DNA of 64,000 nucleotides from Actinomycetota bacterium (lineage in GTDB: Bacteria; Actinomycetota; Actinomycetes; S36-B12; UBA5976). The DNA lies in NCBI GenBank assembly GCA_009698575.1, contig WLPX01000001.1, forward strand, positions 314,924-378,923. Reading direction: 5' to 3'. Shown here piece by piece: positions 27,020 to 36,982 of the stretch (within the stretch, counting starts at the first letter, position 1; every line of letters begins with the position of its first letter). The translations under genes and the position numbers were made by a program. Below the pieces are notes generated by a model. That model saw only the letters and a program-made list of their open reading frames with translations. It made no database searches and had not been told where the DNA came from.

Positions 27020-29041
27020 CTACCTAACTCTTACCCTTGCCGTTTTTCCGGTAGCCGAAAAAATTCCACCATTAGTTTTACTAATGACTCGATACGTAGT
27101 TGACCTTCCCCACTTAGCTCTGAACTTAACTACGCCGCTTCCGTCTGTAGACGCTGTTTTTACTGTGACCCATTTGTTGCCCCGATAAATCTGAAGTGAC
27201 ATTGCCTGACCGACAACTGGAGATCCAGTTGTTCCAGAAGCCTTCGCAGAAATCACGGTTTTTGATCCTCTAGAAACTGACCCAAGTTTGGTAGTTCTCG
27301 TAATCTTAAAACTAGTAAAACCTTGTGCCTTCAATGCTGAGGCTACATTCTTGCATGTAGCTTTGTTAAACCCATCAGTATTGTTGTTCGCAAAATCACT
27401 ACATGCAATGACCATTTGTTTTCCAAAATCAAAATAGTTTGCAGACGCTGTCAATTTGCTGGTTGTGGCAAAAACTAGCTGGGACATTCTGGATATCCCA
27501 GTGCATTCATCAGTTGAGTTGCACAACCCATCATTGGTAACAGTGCCAAGTGGATTGATATTTGTTTTGCCGACTTTGCCACCATTTGCCAATAGGTAGG
27601 CCAGCTTATTTACTGGCCCATTGTTGTCATGTCCGTCCCTAGCAATCCAATTTTTATCGATTCGCGCAATTTGCGGATTCTTTAGGCTTCTAATGCCACC
27701 TGCCTGCACGTCTTCACCCAAGATCCAATTCGGATCTGGCGCTTCGCCTTCCGTCACATTTAGCTGATCCATTGCCTCACCGAAGATATCGGAAACGGCT
27801 TCACTCAAGGCGTAGGTTTCTGATGTTTCAGACATAGCGGAATTAAACGCAATTGCGAACGAAACTCCGTGCGCCAACTCATGGGCAATCACGTCATCAG
27901 CAACGTCAAAGTCTTTTCCAAGGAAAATTCCACTGCACGCCTTTGACTGACAATCGGGTGAAACCCACGGTACCCAAAATGCATTCTCGTATGGGCATGC
28001 GTACGCACTACCATTTGTTGCACAAACATTTACAAATGCACTTATTCTCGGTACAGCCTCATTAGTTATCGATAAATCTGAAGTGATATTGCCTAAGTAC
28101 GCTTCGGCATTTATGTCTTGACCAAGTACGGAACTGAAATAATCCCAGGTTCGAATTATGTTCGCTTTCGCAATTTCCGTTTCAGGCGCACCAAGGCCAA
28201 TGTTGTCTTTCCTGCACAGTGGGTACCCTAGCTTTCCCGACGAAATGTTTACGTACCGGTTTCCATAGCGCTCTTCAATAAGTCCAAGTTGATGTACATA
28301 CCCCGGATTTCCGACATCGAACTGCATGTCACATACAAATGGATCTTCGGCGATGCCTCTCACATACGGAAGAGTTGAAAGTACGGTACTGCCATCTGCC
28401 GAAAGGTATGACAGAGATAGGGAAGTTAAGCTTCCCGAAATGGAGGTTGTTGCGCGCCATGCCAAATACTTACCGAATGGAACGTCATCAACCAAAGCAT
28501 CATCAACAATTACTAGCTCCATTTTTGAAATGGAAACTTGCTCTGGAGAAATTTTGTTTTCGTTGGCTAATAGTTTTACAAGCGATGACATCGCTTGCTC
28601 CTGGGTAATTGGAGCCTTCGTTTCCTGCGAGAAATCTGAGGTTGCTTTGGTATAGGACAACAAGGCCCCATTAGATGTGACAGTTATTGCAAGAAGTGAA
28701 TTAGCAACTTCTACACCATCGATAAATTGTGTAAATCTAACAGCTGAAATTCCACCGGCTAGAGATACCGCTTCTGCAGCCTGATATTCCAGTGGATTAA
28801 CTCCCCAGCCCGCCGCGTTTGCCACTAAGTGGGCACGAGCAGCCTTAACTTCATTACGTTCAATACGACCTAATGATTCAGGGGCTGAAAGTGATTCTGA
28901 GTTGAACAAGGAATCCGAGTTGGCCACAGGTGCATTAGGTCCTGGTACCGCTCTAGCGGGCGACACTCCGAGCAAGCTCGAGAGCAGCGCAAAACTAACC
29001 AAGGCAAGTCCAATTTGATTAGCGCGGGGGAAGAACTTCAC
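27020..29041 (-). CDS. Secreted M4 (thermolysin-like) metallopeptidase
   Basis: The 673-residue product has a signal peptide (LALVSFALLSSLLGVSPARA). An FTP-type inhibitory propeptide region covers about 55-230. The catalytic domain has HELAH at 387-391, third Zn ligand Glu414 in SEAVSDIFGE and catalytic His471 in GHDNNGPVNKLAYL. All align with thermolysin H142/E143/H146/E166/H231. A C-terminal beta-sandwich-like domain (about 580-673; GSVSRGSKTVISAKASG) follows and may be a wall- or substrate-binding module. The GTG start is close to its SD and uncertain. It is bounded by convergent SpoU and divergent Fe-S genes, so it is a single-gene unit. Confidence 0.9.
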   Translation of the reverse strand: MKFFPRANQIGLALVSFALLSSLLGVSPARAVPGPNAPVANSDSLFNSESLSAPESLGRIERNEVKAARAHLVANAAGWGVNPLEYQAAEAVSLAGGISAVRFTQFIDGVEVANSLLAITVTSNGALLSYTKATSDFSQETKAPITQEQAMSSLVKLLANENKISPEQVSISKMELVIVDDALVDDVPFGKYLAWRATTSISGSLTSLSLSYLSADGSTVLSTLPYVRGIAEDPFVCDMQFDVGNPGYVHQLGLIEERYGNRYVNISSGKLGYPLCRKDNIGLGAPETEIAKANIIRTWDYFSSVLGQDINAEAYLGNITSDLSITNEAVPRISAFVNVCATNGSAYACPYENAFWVPWVSPDCQSKACSGIFLGKDFDVADDVIAHELAHGVSFAIAFNSAMSETSETYALSEAVSDIFGEAMDQLNVTEGEAPDPNWILGEDVQAGGIRSLKNPQIARIDKNWIARDGHDNNGPVNKLAYLLANGGKVGKTNINPLGTVTNDGLCNSTDECTGISRMSQLVFATTSKLTASANYFDFGKQMVIACSDFANNNTDGFNKATCKNVASALKAQGFTSFKITRTTKLGSVSRGSKTVISAKASGTTGSPVVGQAMSLQIYRGNKWVTVKTASTDGSGVVKFRAKWGRSTTYRVISKTNGGIFSATGKTARVRVR

Positions 29042-29178
29042 TCCTCTAATCTACGTCAGACATGGACCAAAATTGGGTGGCGCAAATCCAAGAACCGCCC
29101 AAAAATGCTGGGTGCGATAGTCTGCCTTTACGGGCAAAGTGCGCGGCAAACCTCGAAACTGGTGAAGGTTAATTACTT

Positions 29179-31377
29179 ATGAGCGACTCGATGACCTTGC
29201 GACTTACTGTCGGACTTGCCATCACAGTGGTGCTTATGGCCTTGGCGTTCAAGCGCGTTTGGTTTCTCTATCAATTAGTTCGCAGCGGTGAACCCGCAGT
29301 TGATCGAACTGCCCAAAAACGAGTTCGGGTCCGCGCAGAAGTAACAGAAGTATTCGGTCAAAAGAAGTTGTTGGCCTGGACAGTTCCTGGAATCGCACAC
29401 GTTCTAGCATTTTGGGGATTCATTGTTCTTTCGCTAACCATCGTTGAAGCTTTCGGCGCGCTTTTCAATAGTCAGTTTGCCATTCCAGTAATTGGTAGGT
29501 CACCAATAGTTGGATTCCTCGAAGATTTATTCACTCTGTTTGTACTAATTGGTATTGCGATGTTCGCAGTTATTCGGTTATTCCGGAACCCAGTCAAGAT
29601 GGGCCGGGAATCTAGATTTTATGGATCACATACTGGTGCAGCTTGGTTTGTTTTATTCATGATTTTTAATGTGGTCTGGACGCTGTTGTTATATCGCGGT
29701 GCGCAAATCAATGTCAGCACTGAACTGGGAACTAATAATTTCCCATTCATGGCAGGCGGGGCTTTTGCTTCTGAATCTGTAGCTGGGTTAATCCAGCCAT
29801 TAGGACTGCAAGCAAATGAGTGGTTAGAAACGATTGGCCTTTGGCTAAACATTGGTGTGATTCTTGGATTCCTAGTTTTGGCACTTCATAGCAAGCATTT
29901 ACACATTGGTGCTGCTCCACTAAACGTGCTGTTTAGTCGCCGTCCAAATGCACTTGGTCCCTTACTACCAATTTATGCTGGAACAGAAGTTTTAGATTTT
30001 GAAGATCCAGCTGACGATGCAATTTTCGGTCGAGGAAAGATTGAAGACTTCACTTGGAAGGGCAATCTAGATTTACTAAGTTGCACCGAATGTGGTCGCT
30101 GCCAAGATCAATGCCCTGCTTGGAATACTGGTAAGCCACTAAGTCCAAAACTTATGGTGATGGATTTACGCGATCACTTGTTTGCCAAGGCGCCTTACAT
30201 TCTTGCGGGTAGTGATGACTCCAAGCTCGATAGTTTAAGCGCGCAGGTACAAGCTGAAGTTGCTCGACCTATGGTTGGTTCGCGATCCGATGATCCAAAT
30301 GCTTTAACTGATGGTTATGACGCAACGGGCCACCGCTCGAGCGAAGGTGCAGTTATTGACTACGACGCACTTTGGTCTTGCACATCATGTGGTGCGTGCG
30401 TACAGCAATGCCCCGTAGATATTGAGCACGTCGATCACTTTATGGATCTGCGTCGCCATCAAGTCTTGGTTGAATCAGAATTCCCAGCTGAATTAAATGG
30501 CCTATTTAAGAACCTTGAAACTAAGGGCAATCCATGGGGCATGAACACCAGCGGCCGAATGACTTGGATCGAAGAAGTTGAATTCCCGGTACGTGTCTTT
30601 GGGATGAACGGTGAAGACAAAATTCCTGCCGACGTTGAATACCTGTTCTGGGTTGGTTGTGCTGGTGCATATGACGATCGAGCTAAGCGAACCACTAAGG
30701 CGGTAGCTGAATTGATGCACACTGCTGGAATTGAATTCATGGTTCTCGGTGAAGGTGAAACTTGTACCGGAGATCCTGCACGTCGAGCAGGTAATGAATT
30801 CCTTTACCAAATGCAGGCAGCTCAAAACGTTGAAGTACTAAACGACGTGGGCGCTAGAAGAATTGTTGTGACCTGCCCGCACTGCTTAAACACGATTGGC
30901 CGGGAGTACCCACAACTAGGTGGAAATTACGAAGTAGTTCACCACACAGTTTTGTTAAACCAATTGGTTTCGGAGAATCGGTTAACGATGTTGACACCTG
31001 AAGATGAAACCGTTACTTATCACGATCCTTGCTACCTTGGTCGACATAACAAGATTTACATGCCACCGCGTGAATTGATTACCAACATGCCAGGTATCAA
31101 CCTAGTTGAAATGGATCGCAACAAGGAGAAGTCATTCTGTTGTGGAGCTGGTGGCGGTCGCATGTGGATGGAAGAAACTATCGGCACTCGCGTAAACCTA
31201 AATCGTGGCGATGAAGCACTAAGTACTGGCGCAACCAAGATTGCAGTTGCTTGTCCGTTCTGTTCGGTGATGCTAAATGATGCAGTTACGGTTCGCGGTC
31301 AAGAAGCTGGTGGCGATGCCGCGGCTGAAGTTGTCGACGTCGCGACGTTACTACTTGATCGCGTTAAAGCAAAGTAG
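29179..31377 (+). CDS. Membrane Fe-S oxidoreductase, heterodisulfide-reductase-like
   Basis: Fusion of a five-helix nitrate-reductase-gamma-like cytochrome b domain (about 1-270) with two ferredoxin 4Fe-4S sites (CTECGRCQDQCP near 300 and CTSCGACVQQCP near 400). Two CCG-type domains follow (GCAGAYDDRAKRT near 493 with CPHC; FCCGAGGGRMW near 654). The 732 residues are full length for the actinobacterial type that passes electrons between a membrane quinone pool and a soluble partner. The partner is not encoded nearby. The same layout occurs in HdrD/GlpC-like and EtfQO-linked proteins. Divergent from the M4 peptidase, convergent with dcd. Confidence 0.85.
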   Translation: MSDSMTLRLTVGLAITVVLMALAFKRVWFLYQLVRSGEPAVDRTAQKRVRVRAEVTEVFGQKKLLAWTVPGIAHVLAFWGFIVLSLTIVEAFGALFNSQFAIPVIGRSPIVGFLEDLFTLFVLIGIAMFAVIRLFRNPVKMGRESRFYGSHTGAAWFVLFMIFNVVWTLLLYRGAQINVSTELGTNNFPFMAGGAFASESVAGLIQPLGLQANEWLETIGLWLNIGVILGFLVLALHSKHLHIGAAPLNVLFSRRPNALGPLLPIYAGTEVLDFEDPADDAIFGRGKIEDFTWKGNLDLLSCTECGRCQDQCPAWNTGKPLSPKLMVMDLRDHLFAKAPYILAGSDDSKLDSLSAQVQAEVARPMVGSRSDDPNALTDGYDATGHRSSEGAVIDYDALWSCTSCGACVQQCPVDIEHVDHFMDLRRHQVLVESEFPAELNGLFKNLETKGNPWGMNTSGRMTWIEEVEFPVRVFGMNGEDKIPADVEYLFWVGCAGAYDDRAKRTTKAVAELMHTAGIEFMVLGEGETCTGDPARRAGNEFLYQMQAAQNVEVLNDVGARRIVVTCPHCLNTIGREYPQLGGNYEVVHHTVLLNQLVSENRLTMLTPEDETVTYHDPCYLGRHNKIYMPPRELITNMPGINLVEMDRNKEKSFCCGAGGGRMWMEETIGTRVNLNRGDEALSTGATKIAVACPFCSVMLNDAVTVRGQEAGGDAAAEVVDVATLLLDRVKAK

Positions 31378-31956
31378 TTAATTAATTTTTGTGCGATGAA
31401 AGTTTGCGTGTGATCGACTCGGTGTTGGTCCGCGCTGACCTTGGTAACGAGATCCGTAGATGCTCGAACCATAAGGATGTTCTGCTTCCGATGACATCTG
31501 GAAGAAACAAACTTGACCAATCTTCATGCCCGGATAAAGCAGAATCGGCAAAGTTGCCACATTTGCAAGTTCCAGAGTTACGTGCCCGGAGAATCCTGGG
31601 TCAATAAAACCTGCAGTTGAGTGAGTAAGTAACCCAAGGCGGCCCAAGCTTGATTTGCCTTCGAGGCGAGCAGCGACATTGTTTGGCAAGGTGACAACCT
31701 CGTAAGTACTACCCAAGACAAATTCACCTGGATGCAGAACAAATGGTTCATCGCCAATTGCTTCAACTTCACGAGTTAAATCAGGTTGTTCCGTAGATGG
31801 ATCGATATGCGGATACCGATGATTTTCAAAAACGCGGAAAAAGCGATCTAAGCGCACATCAATACTCGACGGCTGAACCATTGCCGGTTCATACGGATCA
31901 ATTCCTACGCGGCCAGATTCAATCTCAGCCTTAATGTCTTTGTCAGATAACAGCAC
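31378..31956 (-). CDS. dcd: dCTP deaminase
   Basis: Deaminates dCTP to dUTP; actinobacterial forms may be bifunctional and give dUMP directly. The 192-residue product begins at a GTG (31956) giving the classical [15 protein letters not shown] start. [49 protein letters not shown] and the Gln-rich C-terminus follow. An upstream in-frame extension to 32058 runs through the tRNA-Gly on the other strand and is rejected. It diverges from tRNA-Gly by 65 bases. Confidence 0.95.
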   Translation of the reverse strand: MLLSDKDIKAEIESGRVGIDPYEPAMVQPSSIDVRLDRFFRVFENHRYPHIDPSTEQPDLTREVEAIGDEPFVLHPGEFVLGSTYEVVTLPNNVAARLEGKSSLGRLGLLTHSTAGFIDPGFSGHVTLELANVATLPILLYPGMKIGQVCFFQMSSEAEHPYGSSIYGSRYQGQRGPTPSRSHANFHRTKIN

Positions 31957-32021
31957 GCCTTCAAGATTACCGATTGTCCCGCTAGGCTGTGGCAACAGGT
32001 CAGAAATATTGAAAAACCAAC

Positions 32022-32092
32022 GCGGGTATGGCGTAATGGCAGCGCGTAACCTTCCCAAGGTTGAGGCGCGGGTTCGATTCCCGCTACCCGCT
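32022..32092 (+). tRNA. tRNA-Gly (CCC)
   Basis: Acceptor GCGGGTA/TACCCGC, anticodon stem TAACC/GGTTG with loop TTCCCAA (anticodon CCC, reads GGG), T-arm GCGGGTTCGATTCCCGC, discriminator T; CCA is not encoded. It begins 65 bases from the divergent dcd start and ends 16 bases before copC. Confidence 0.95.
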
Positions 32093-32108
32093 CGAGTAAT
32101 CTAAAGGT

Positions 32109-32699
32109 ATGAAAACACGCCTAATTTTCCGTCGCACACTGAGTTCGATTGCTGTCGCTGCACTAGCTTTACTCGCTCCAATCTCTTCAGCCTCGGCTCA
32201 TACTGAATTGACCAGCACTTCACCAACTGCGGATTCAGATATAAATACGGCTCAGGAATTGATTTCAATTACATTTAGCGAGCCACCTCTGGTTGATGGT
32301 GCGGCAATAGTAGTTATGAATGAAGCGGGCGACATCCTGGATTCGCCAGCTCCTGCTCTCGATGGCGCCAGTCTGACAATTCCATGGCCAGCTGATTTAA
32401 CTCCCGGCAAAGTGATCGTGCAGTGGCGCGCGTCTGCTGATGATGGCCACGTGCAAAGTGGCGAATTTACATTTAATTACACAGCAGCTGCCGAATCTGG
32501 TCCGGCTCCAACTGATACTGCGGTTCCATCTGCATCAGCAGAGCCATTGATGACTGCCTTAGCAACACCTGAAGTTATTGCGATGCCACTTGGCGCGCCA
32601 GCCGAAGAATCAGGTCCAAACACTTTGATCATGGGTGTTGCAATCTTGGCACTAGTTGGATTAGTTGCAGCTGGACTTTATATGCGCCGGAGCAAGTAA
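32109..32699 (+). CDS. copC: CopC-domain copper-binding protein, membrane-tethered
   Basis: The 196-residue product has a signal peptide ending ISSASA, so the mature protein begins with His (HTELTSTSP). That His is the first Cu(II) ligand of CopC. The second His lies in the conserved DDGHVQSGEF near residue 117. A Thr/Ala/Pro linker (about 130-170) leads to one C-terminal membrane helix (LIMGVAILALVGLVAAGLYM) and RRSK, so it stays on the outer membrane face. It is followed by the CopD-CtaG fusion, a copper uptake/oxidase-assembly pair. Confidence 0.9.
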   Translation: MKTRLIFRRTLSSIAVAALALLAPISSASAHTELTSTSPTADSDINTAQELISITFSEPPLVDGAAIVVMNEAGDILDSPAPALDGASLTIPWPADLTPGKVIVQWRASADDGHVQSGEFTFNYTAAAESGPAPTDTAVPSASAEPLMTALATPEVIAMPLGAPAEESGPNTLIMGVAILALVGLVAAGLYMRRSK

Positions 32700-32706
32700 C
32701 TTTTTC

Positions 32707-34647
32707 ATGCAAAGAATTGTTGCTCGCCTTGGGGTATTCCTGCTTGCAATGATTTCGTTCTCAATTACTCTGATTTATGGTGGCGCCGCATGGGCACCTC
32801 CTATCGAGGGGATCCCCGATACCGGACAAGCCACTAGCTGGGCATTGCAGTTTGCCATTTTTGCTCATGTGGTTTTTGGGTTGCGGGTTTTTGGATTACT
32901 CATCACTTGGACATTCTTAGCTCCTACTTTTGGAGAAACTATAACGCGCGATGGCAGGGCTGCCGTTTTACATGCAAGTGCTATCGCCGCTTTATGGTCT
33001 GGCGCTGCGGTCGTTGCAGCCTTAACCACAATGGCGAATGTTTTGGGCGTGCCATTTAGGTCTGTCTTTGGACAAGGTTTTATTGGAACTTACTTAATGG
33101 CATTGCCACCATCGCGCAGCTACATGATTACGGCAAGCGTTGCGCTGGGAATTTCAATTGCTGGAATATTTTTAGCCAGCTTGAACTCAATCGCAATCTT
33201 GGCAGCCCTAGCAGGGGCTGGTATCGCAGCCCCGTTACTAAACAGTCACGCTGCATCATTGGGTGATCACTCCCTAGCTTTGACTTCGTCGGTTGCACAC
33301 GGCTTGTCGATGAGTGCCTGGGTTGGTTGCTTATGGGCTATGACTTCGTTTGTTAAAGCTAAAGACCTAAAAGTTGTTGCTAGATTTTCAATGTTGGCTG
33401 GGACCAGTGTTGCAGTGCTTGCAATCTCGGGAGTTGCGGCAACTTACACTCGGATTGATTCAATCAGCGACTTGTGGCTAAGTCGCTACGGTCAACTCGT
33501 AGTGATAAAGATTTTCCTTTTCGCATTCTTAATGCTGATTGCAGTAAAGATTCGCGCAAAACTCACTTCCCAAGGAAATTTGGTTGGATTTCTAGCAACT
33601 GAAGCGAGCATCATGGCTATCGCAATTGGTGTGGGTGTTGCACTTCACTCCACTCCAATGAGTCGAGCATCTGCAACGCTAAATTCTGCGAGTGAAGAGA
33701 TTTTGGGTTACGCCTTTCCACCCACGCCAAGTTTTGGTTCCGTAGTTTTTGGCTGGCACCCAGAATGGTTCATGCTCAGTGCCAGTTTGGTTGCGGCAGC
33801 GCTTTATGCAATTGGCGTTATCCGTGTTAAGCGAAATCAAATTCGCTGGAGTACCCTACGAACCATTTCTTTCATGACTGGCATCGGCTTGGTGATATGG
33901 ACTACGTGCGCCGGCATTAGCAGGTATGCCCAAGTTTCATTTGAGTACCACATGATCCAACACATGGTTTTATCTATGGTTGCGCCAATCTTTGTTGCGC
34001 TCAGCACACCCGTAACTTTGGCGCTGCGTGCTTTGCCAGCTCAAAAGTCATCAGATCATCGCAGTGCTCGGGAATGGATCTTGGCTGTTTTACATAGTGG
34101 TTACTCACACTTGATAACCCATCCACTTGTGGTGCTGGGAGTGTTTACTTTTGGCTTGTATGGCCTTTATTTCACTCCACTATTTTCAACTTTGATGGCA
34201 AGTCATACTGGACACGTGTTCATGGAGATTCACTTCTTTTTATCTGGGTTGTTGCTTTCTTATGTAGTAATTGGCGCCGATCCAAGTCCACGCGAGGTTC
34301 CTTATTGGGCTCGCTTAATGATCGTTTTAGTCGGGCTTTCCCTTCATGCATTTTTTGCGATCGCAATTATGCAATCAAGTGAACCAATAGGTGTTGATTG
34401 GTATATCCAAGTACAGCCACCATGGATACCAAGCTTGTTAGCCGACACCACAGCAGGTGGCAGTGTTGCATGGGCTCTCGGAGAAGTGCCAACTTTGTTC
34501 TTGCTAATCATTGTTGCTGTGATGTGGTCTCAAAATGACACCCGGCTTGCCCGTCAATTAGATCGATCTGCTGATCGTGATCATGACGCTGATCTCAAGG
34601 CCTATAACGAACAATTACGCGCACTCAATGATCGTGACAAGAGCTAG
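32707..34647 (+). CDS. CopD-CtaG fusion: copper resistance/cytochrome oxidase assembly protein
   Basis: The polytopic product is about 646 residues. The first half (about 1-330) is CopD-like (copper import across the membrane), with HASAIAALWSGAAVV and a LNSHAASLGDH region. The second half (about 345-620) is caa3_CtaG-like, with YHMIQHMVLSMVAPIFVALSTPV and HFFLSGLLLSYVVIGADPSPR, and should deliver copper to cytochrome oxidase. ATG 32707 is chosen because the product then starts MQRIVARLGVFLL; the in-frame ATG at 32665 would extend into copC. The ribosome site is weak. It ends 4 bases into the convergent amidase gene. Confidence 0.88.
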   Translation: MQRIVARLGVFLLAMISFSITLIYGGAAWAPPIEGIPDTGQATSWALQFAIFAHVVFGLRVFGLLITWTFLAPTFGETITRDGRAAVLHASAIAALWSGAAVVAALTTMANVLGVPFRSVFGQGFIGTYLMALPPSRSYMITASVALGISIAGIFLASLNSIAILAALAGAGIAAPLLNSHAASLGDHSLALTSSVAHGLSMSAWVGCLWAMTSFVKAKDLKVVARFSMLAGTSVAVLAISGVAATYTRIDSISDLWLSRYGQLVVIKIFLFAFLMLIAVKIRAKLTSQGNLVGFLATEASIMAIAIGVGVALHSTPMSRASATLNSASEEILGYAFPPTPSFGSVVFGWHPEWFMLSASLVAAALYAIGVIRVKRNQIRWSTLRTISFMTGIGLVIWTTCAGISRYAQVSFEYHMIQHMVLSMVAPIFVALSTPVTLALRALPAQKSSDHRSAREWILAVLHSGYSHLITHPLVVLGVFTFGLYGLYFTPLFSTLMASHTGHVFMEIHFFLSGLLLSYVVIGADPSPREVPYWARLMIVLVGLSLHAFFAIAIMQSSEPIGVDWYIQVQPPWIPSLLADTTAGGSVAWALGEVPTLFLLIIVAVMWSQNDTRLARQLDRSADRDHDADLKAYNEQLRALNDRDKS

Positions 34648-35429
34648 CGAATAAAACGATCGAGTTGGAACGGGTGTTCAGTTCTGAACGACTCAACTTG
34701 TGTTAGATCTATGTCTGCGTAAAGCACTTCTTCTTCGGTACCTGCTTCAGCAACAATTTCACCGCGTGGACTAATCACCATGGAATGCCCACCAAGCATG
34801 ACCTTGCCATTGGGACCAACCTCATTACATGCAATTACCCATGCTTGATTTTCAATAGCTCGAGCTTGATTTAGCACCCGCCAATGATTGATGCGCGGTG
34901 TTGGCCAACCAGAAGATATCAAAATAGTTTCGACTCCTTGATCGCCCATGCCACGGAATAACTCCGGAAACCGTAAGTCATAACAAATTGCTAAGCCCAC
35001 ATTTCCAATTGGCGTATTAGGGACCGTGACAACTTCAGTTCCGCGCTCGAGCAGTACTGCCTCGCCGTGATCAAATCCATATAGATGAATCTTGCGATAA
35101 AAAGTAACAACTTCACCAGCGGAATTAATTAGTACCGCAGTGTTAGACATTCCACCATCAGGGTGTGCTTCAACAAATGAGCCACCATGTAACCAAAAGC
35201 CGCCGGCCTTTGCGGCCTGCTTCAGAGCTTTAACTAATTTGCCATCGCGTGGCTGTGGACTAGATTCTAAGTCACGATAGTTAAAGGCTCCGATGTTCCA
35301 AAGCTCTGGCAAGACTGCTAAATCGCATTTGCCCTTTTGTTCGCTTACTAGTTTTAATACGCGCGCTTCGCGATCAACTTGGGATTCGGAATCACTTACA
35401 TCGATTTGCAATAATGCGACGCGGGCCAT
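34644..35429 (-). CDS. Carbon-nitrogen hydrolase (omega-amidase / nitrilase family)
   Basis: The 261-residue nitrilase fold has the Glu-Lys-Cys triad visible: Glu in LAVLPELWNIGAF, Lys in FYRKIHLYGF and Cys in AICYDLRFPELFRGM. The length and the CYDLRFPELFR block fit the omega-amidase (Nit2/YafV) branch, which hydrolyses alpha-ketoglutaramate-type amides or repairs metabolites. Exact substrate not assignable. Convergent with the CopD-CtaG gene. Confidence 0.9.
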   Translation of the reverse strand: MARVALLQIDVSDSESQVDREARVLKLVSEQKGKCDLAVLPELWNIGAFNYRDLESSPQPRDGKLVKALKQAAKAGGFWLHGGSFVEAHPDGGMSNTAVLINSAGEVVTFYRKIHLYGFDHGEAVLLERGTEVVTVPNTPIGNVGLAICYDLRFPELFRGMGDQGVETILISSGWPTPRINHWRVLNQARAIENQAWVIACNEVGPNGKVMLGGHSMVISPRGEIVAEAGTEEEVLYADIDLTQVESFRTEHPFQLDRFIR

Positions 35430-35461
35430 GAGTAGATCTTAACGAGAAACAATCAAATCAA

Positions 35462-36982
35462 CTAGATGTCTAGCACCAGATCCTTACCAATTGAGCGCGA
35501 AATACATGGATACATCACGCCAATTGCATCCTTATCTTCATCACTCATTACTGAGTCCAGATGGACAGGGGTACCTTTGAGAACTCGAACTTCACAGGTT
35601 CCACAAACGCCCTCACCACACGAGGAAATTAAGGCGCCACCGTTCGCATTGATTGCATCAAGTAATGACTCATCTTTTCCAACAGTGACTGTCTTGTGTG
35701 AACGACTCAAGGTAACTTCAAATTGTTCGGCTTCACCGGCATCGCGATCTACTGCGCTGAATCTCTCGAAATGCAGTCGTTGTGCTGGAACGCGCTGAAT
35801 CATTGCGTTAAGTAGCGGTTCTGGACCACATACATATACGTGTCCATCAAACCCTGCTAGTAGTGCATCCAGATCAGGGTGTCCACCCTGTTCATCGTCC
35901 GCGTGCACTATAACTCGAGAACCATGCTCGGCAACCAATTCGTCCACGAATGCCATCGAACTACGGCTGCGTCCGGCATAAAGCAATCGCCAAGTTCTGC
36001 GTTGTGGCAACGAATCAATCATCGCCTTCATTGGCGTAATACCGATTCCGCCAGCAACAAATAGGTACTCCTGTGCTGCCTCAAGTTCAAAGTGATTATG
36101 TGGTCCCGAAACTTCTATGGTCATTCCCGATTTCAAATTTTCGTGAATCCAGCTACTGCCGCCTCGAGAATTTGGCGAATTAAGAACTGCTACCGAATAA
36201 TGCGTGCGATCCGCCGGGTCACTACACAGTGAATATTGTCGCTGCAAGCCATTTGGCAAATGTAAGGTTATGTGGGAGCCCGGCACCCACGCTGGCATAA
36301 CTTCTTGCATCGGAGTTATGAAGTCAATTCCCATAATTCCTGCAGCAGCGGAATAAGTCTTAGTGATTGCTAAGTTGTGCTTATTCGCGACATTTTGATT
36401 TGGGCGCCGTCCCTCAACTGTTGCCGCCAAAGTCTTCGCAGGCTTCGGAAACAAGATGCGAACAATAAGTGCAACCGTTGTGATGAAAATTAGTACTAAA
36501 GCGGTGATGCGGTATGCCCACGCGCGAACATCAGTACCTGACCAACCGGCATGAAACGACACCACCAGTACTAACACATAGCTTGAGTAGTGAATTGCTT
36601 TCCAATATTTTCTTGGCAGCTTCTTCATCATTAAAGACGTACCTTGGACGGCAATCATGATGTAGAAACACAAAACACCTAAGGCAACGGGCCAAGGGCC
36701 AAGAGATGCAACTTTGGCGTACTGCGAGTGAAATGGCACAAACAGATCTGGAATTGTAAAGTGCGCAAAGTTATCCATATAAAGAGAAAACATGTGAAGG
36801 CCAACAAAAACTACGGAAAGTCCAGACATCCACCTATGTAGATCAAGCAACCAGCCTGGGCTATCTTTTGGTTTCATTACACGAGTGGCCAATAAAATCC
36901 CCCACATGACGCTAATGACCATAAGGGCCCATGCAATGATTGCGCTTGATCTTGTTACGTACCACCAAATAGCTGGATCCAT
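35462..36982 (-). CDS. Membrane ferric-reductase-like flavocytochrome with 2Fe-2S ferredoxin domain
   Basis: Membrane part: about 5-6 helices with bis-His pairs (LDLHRWMSGLSVVFVGLHM and WKAIHYSSYVLVLVVSFHAG) for heme b. Soluble part: FAD-binding FR barrel (RQYSLCSDPAD, about 235-245), NAD(P) motif GGIGITPMKAMIDSL, then a plant-type 2Fe-2S domain SSCGEGVCGTCEVRVLKG with a last Cys in MYPCISR. All redox centres appear intact. ATG 36982 shares its A with the last base of the apbE stop (TAATG), so translation is coupled; an in-frame TTG at 37000 is the alternative. It likely moves electrons from NAD(P)H to an extracytoplasmic acceptor. Confidence 0.88.
   Translation of the reverse strand: MDPAIWWYVTRSSAIIAWALMVISVMWGILLATRVMKPKDSPGWLLDLHRWMSGLSVVFVGLHMFSLYMDNFAHFTIPDLFVPFHSQYAKVASLGPWPVALGVLCFYIMIAVQGTSLMMKKLPRKYWKAIHYSSYVLVLVVSFHAGWSGTDVRAWAYRITALVLIFITTVALIVRILFPKPAKTLAATVEGRRPNQNVANKHNLAITKTYSAAAGIMGIDFITPMQEVMPAWVPGSHITLHLPNGLQRQYSLCSDPADRTHYSVAVLNSPNSRGGSSWIHENLKSGMTIEVSGPHNHFELEAAQEYLFVAGGIGITPMKAMIDSLPQRRTWRLLYAGRSRSSMAFVDELVAEHGSRVIVHADDEQGGHPDLDALLAGFDGHVYVCGPEPLLNAMIQRVPAQRLHFERFSAVDRDAGEAEQFEVTLSRSHKTVTVGKDESLLDAINANGGALISSCGEGVCGTCEVRVLKGTPVHLDSVMSDEDKDAIGVMYPCISRSIGKDLVLDI

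Noticed and set aside
31957-32058. N-terminal extension of dcd
   Set aside because: Runs antisense through tRNA-Gly; the conserved start is the GTG at 31956.
32665-32706. Upstream start for the CopD-CtaG gene
   Set aside because: Would extend into the copC 3' end and adds no family-like sequence; ATG 32707 fits better.
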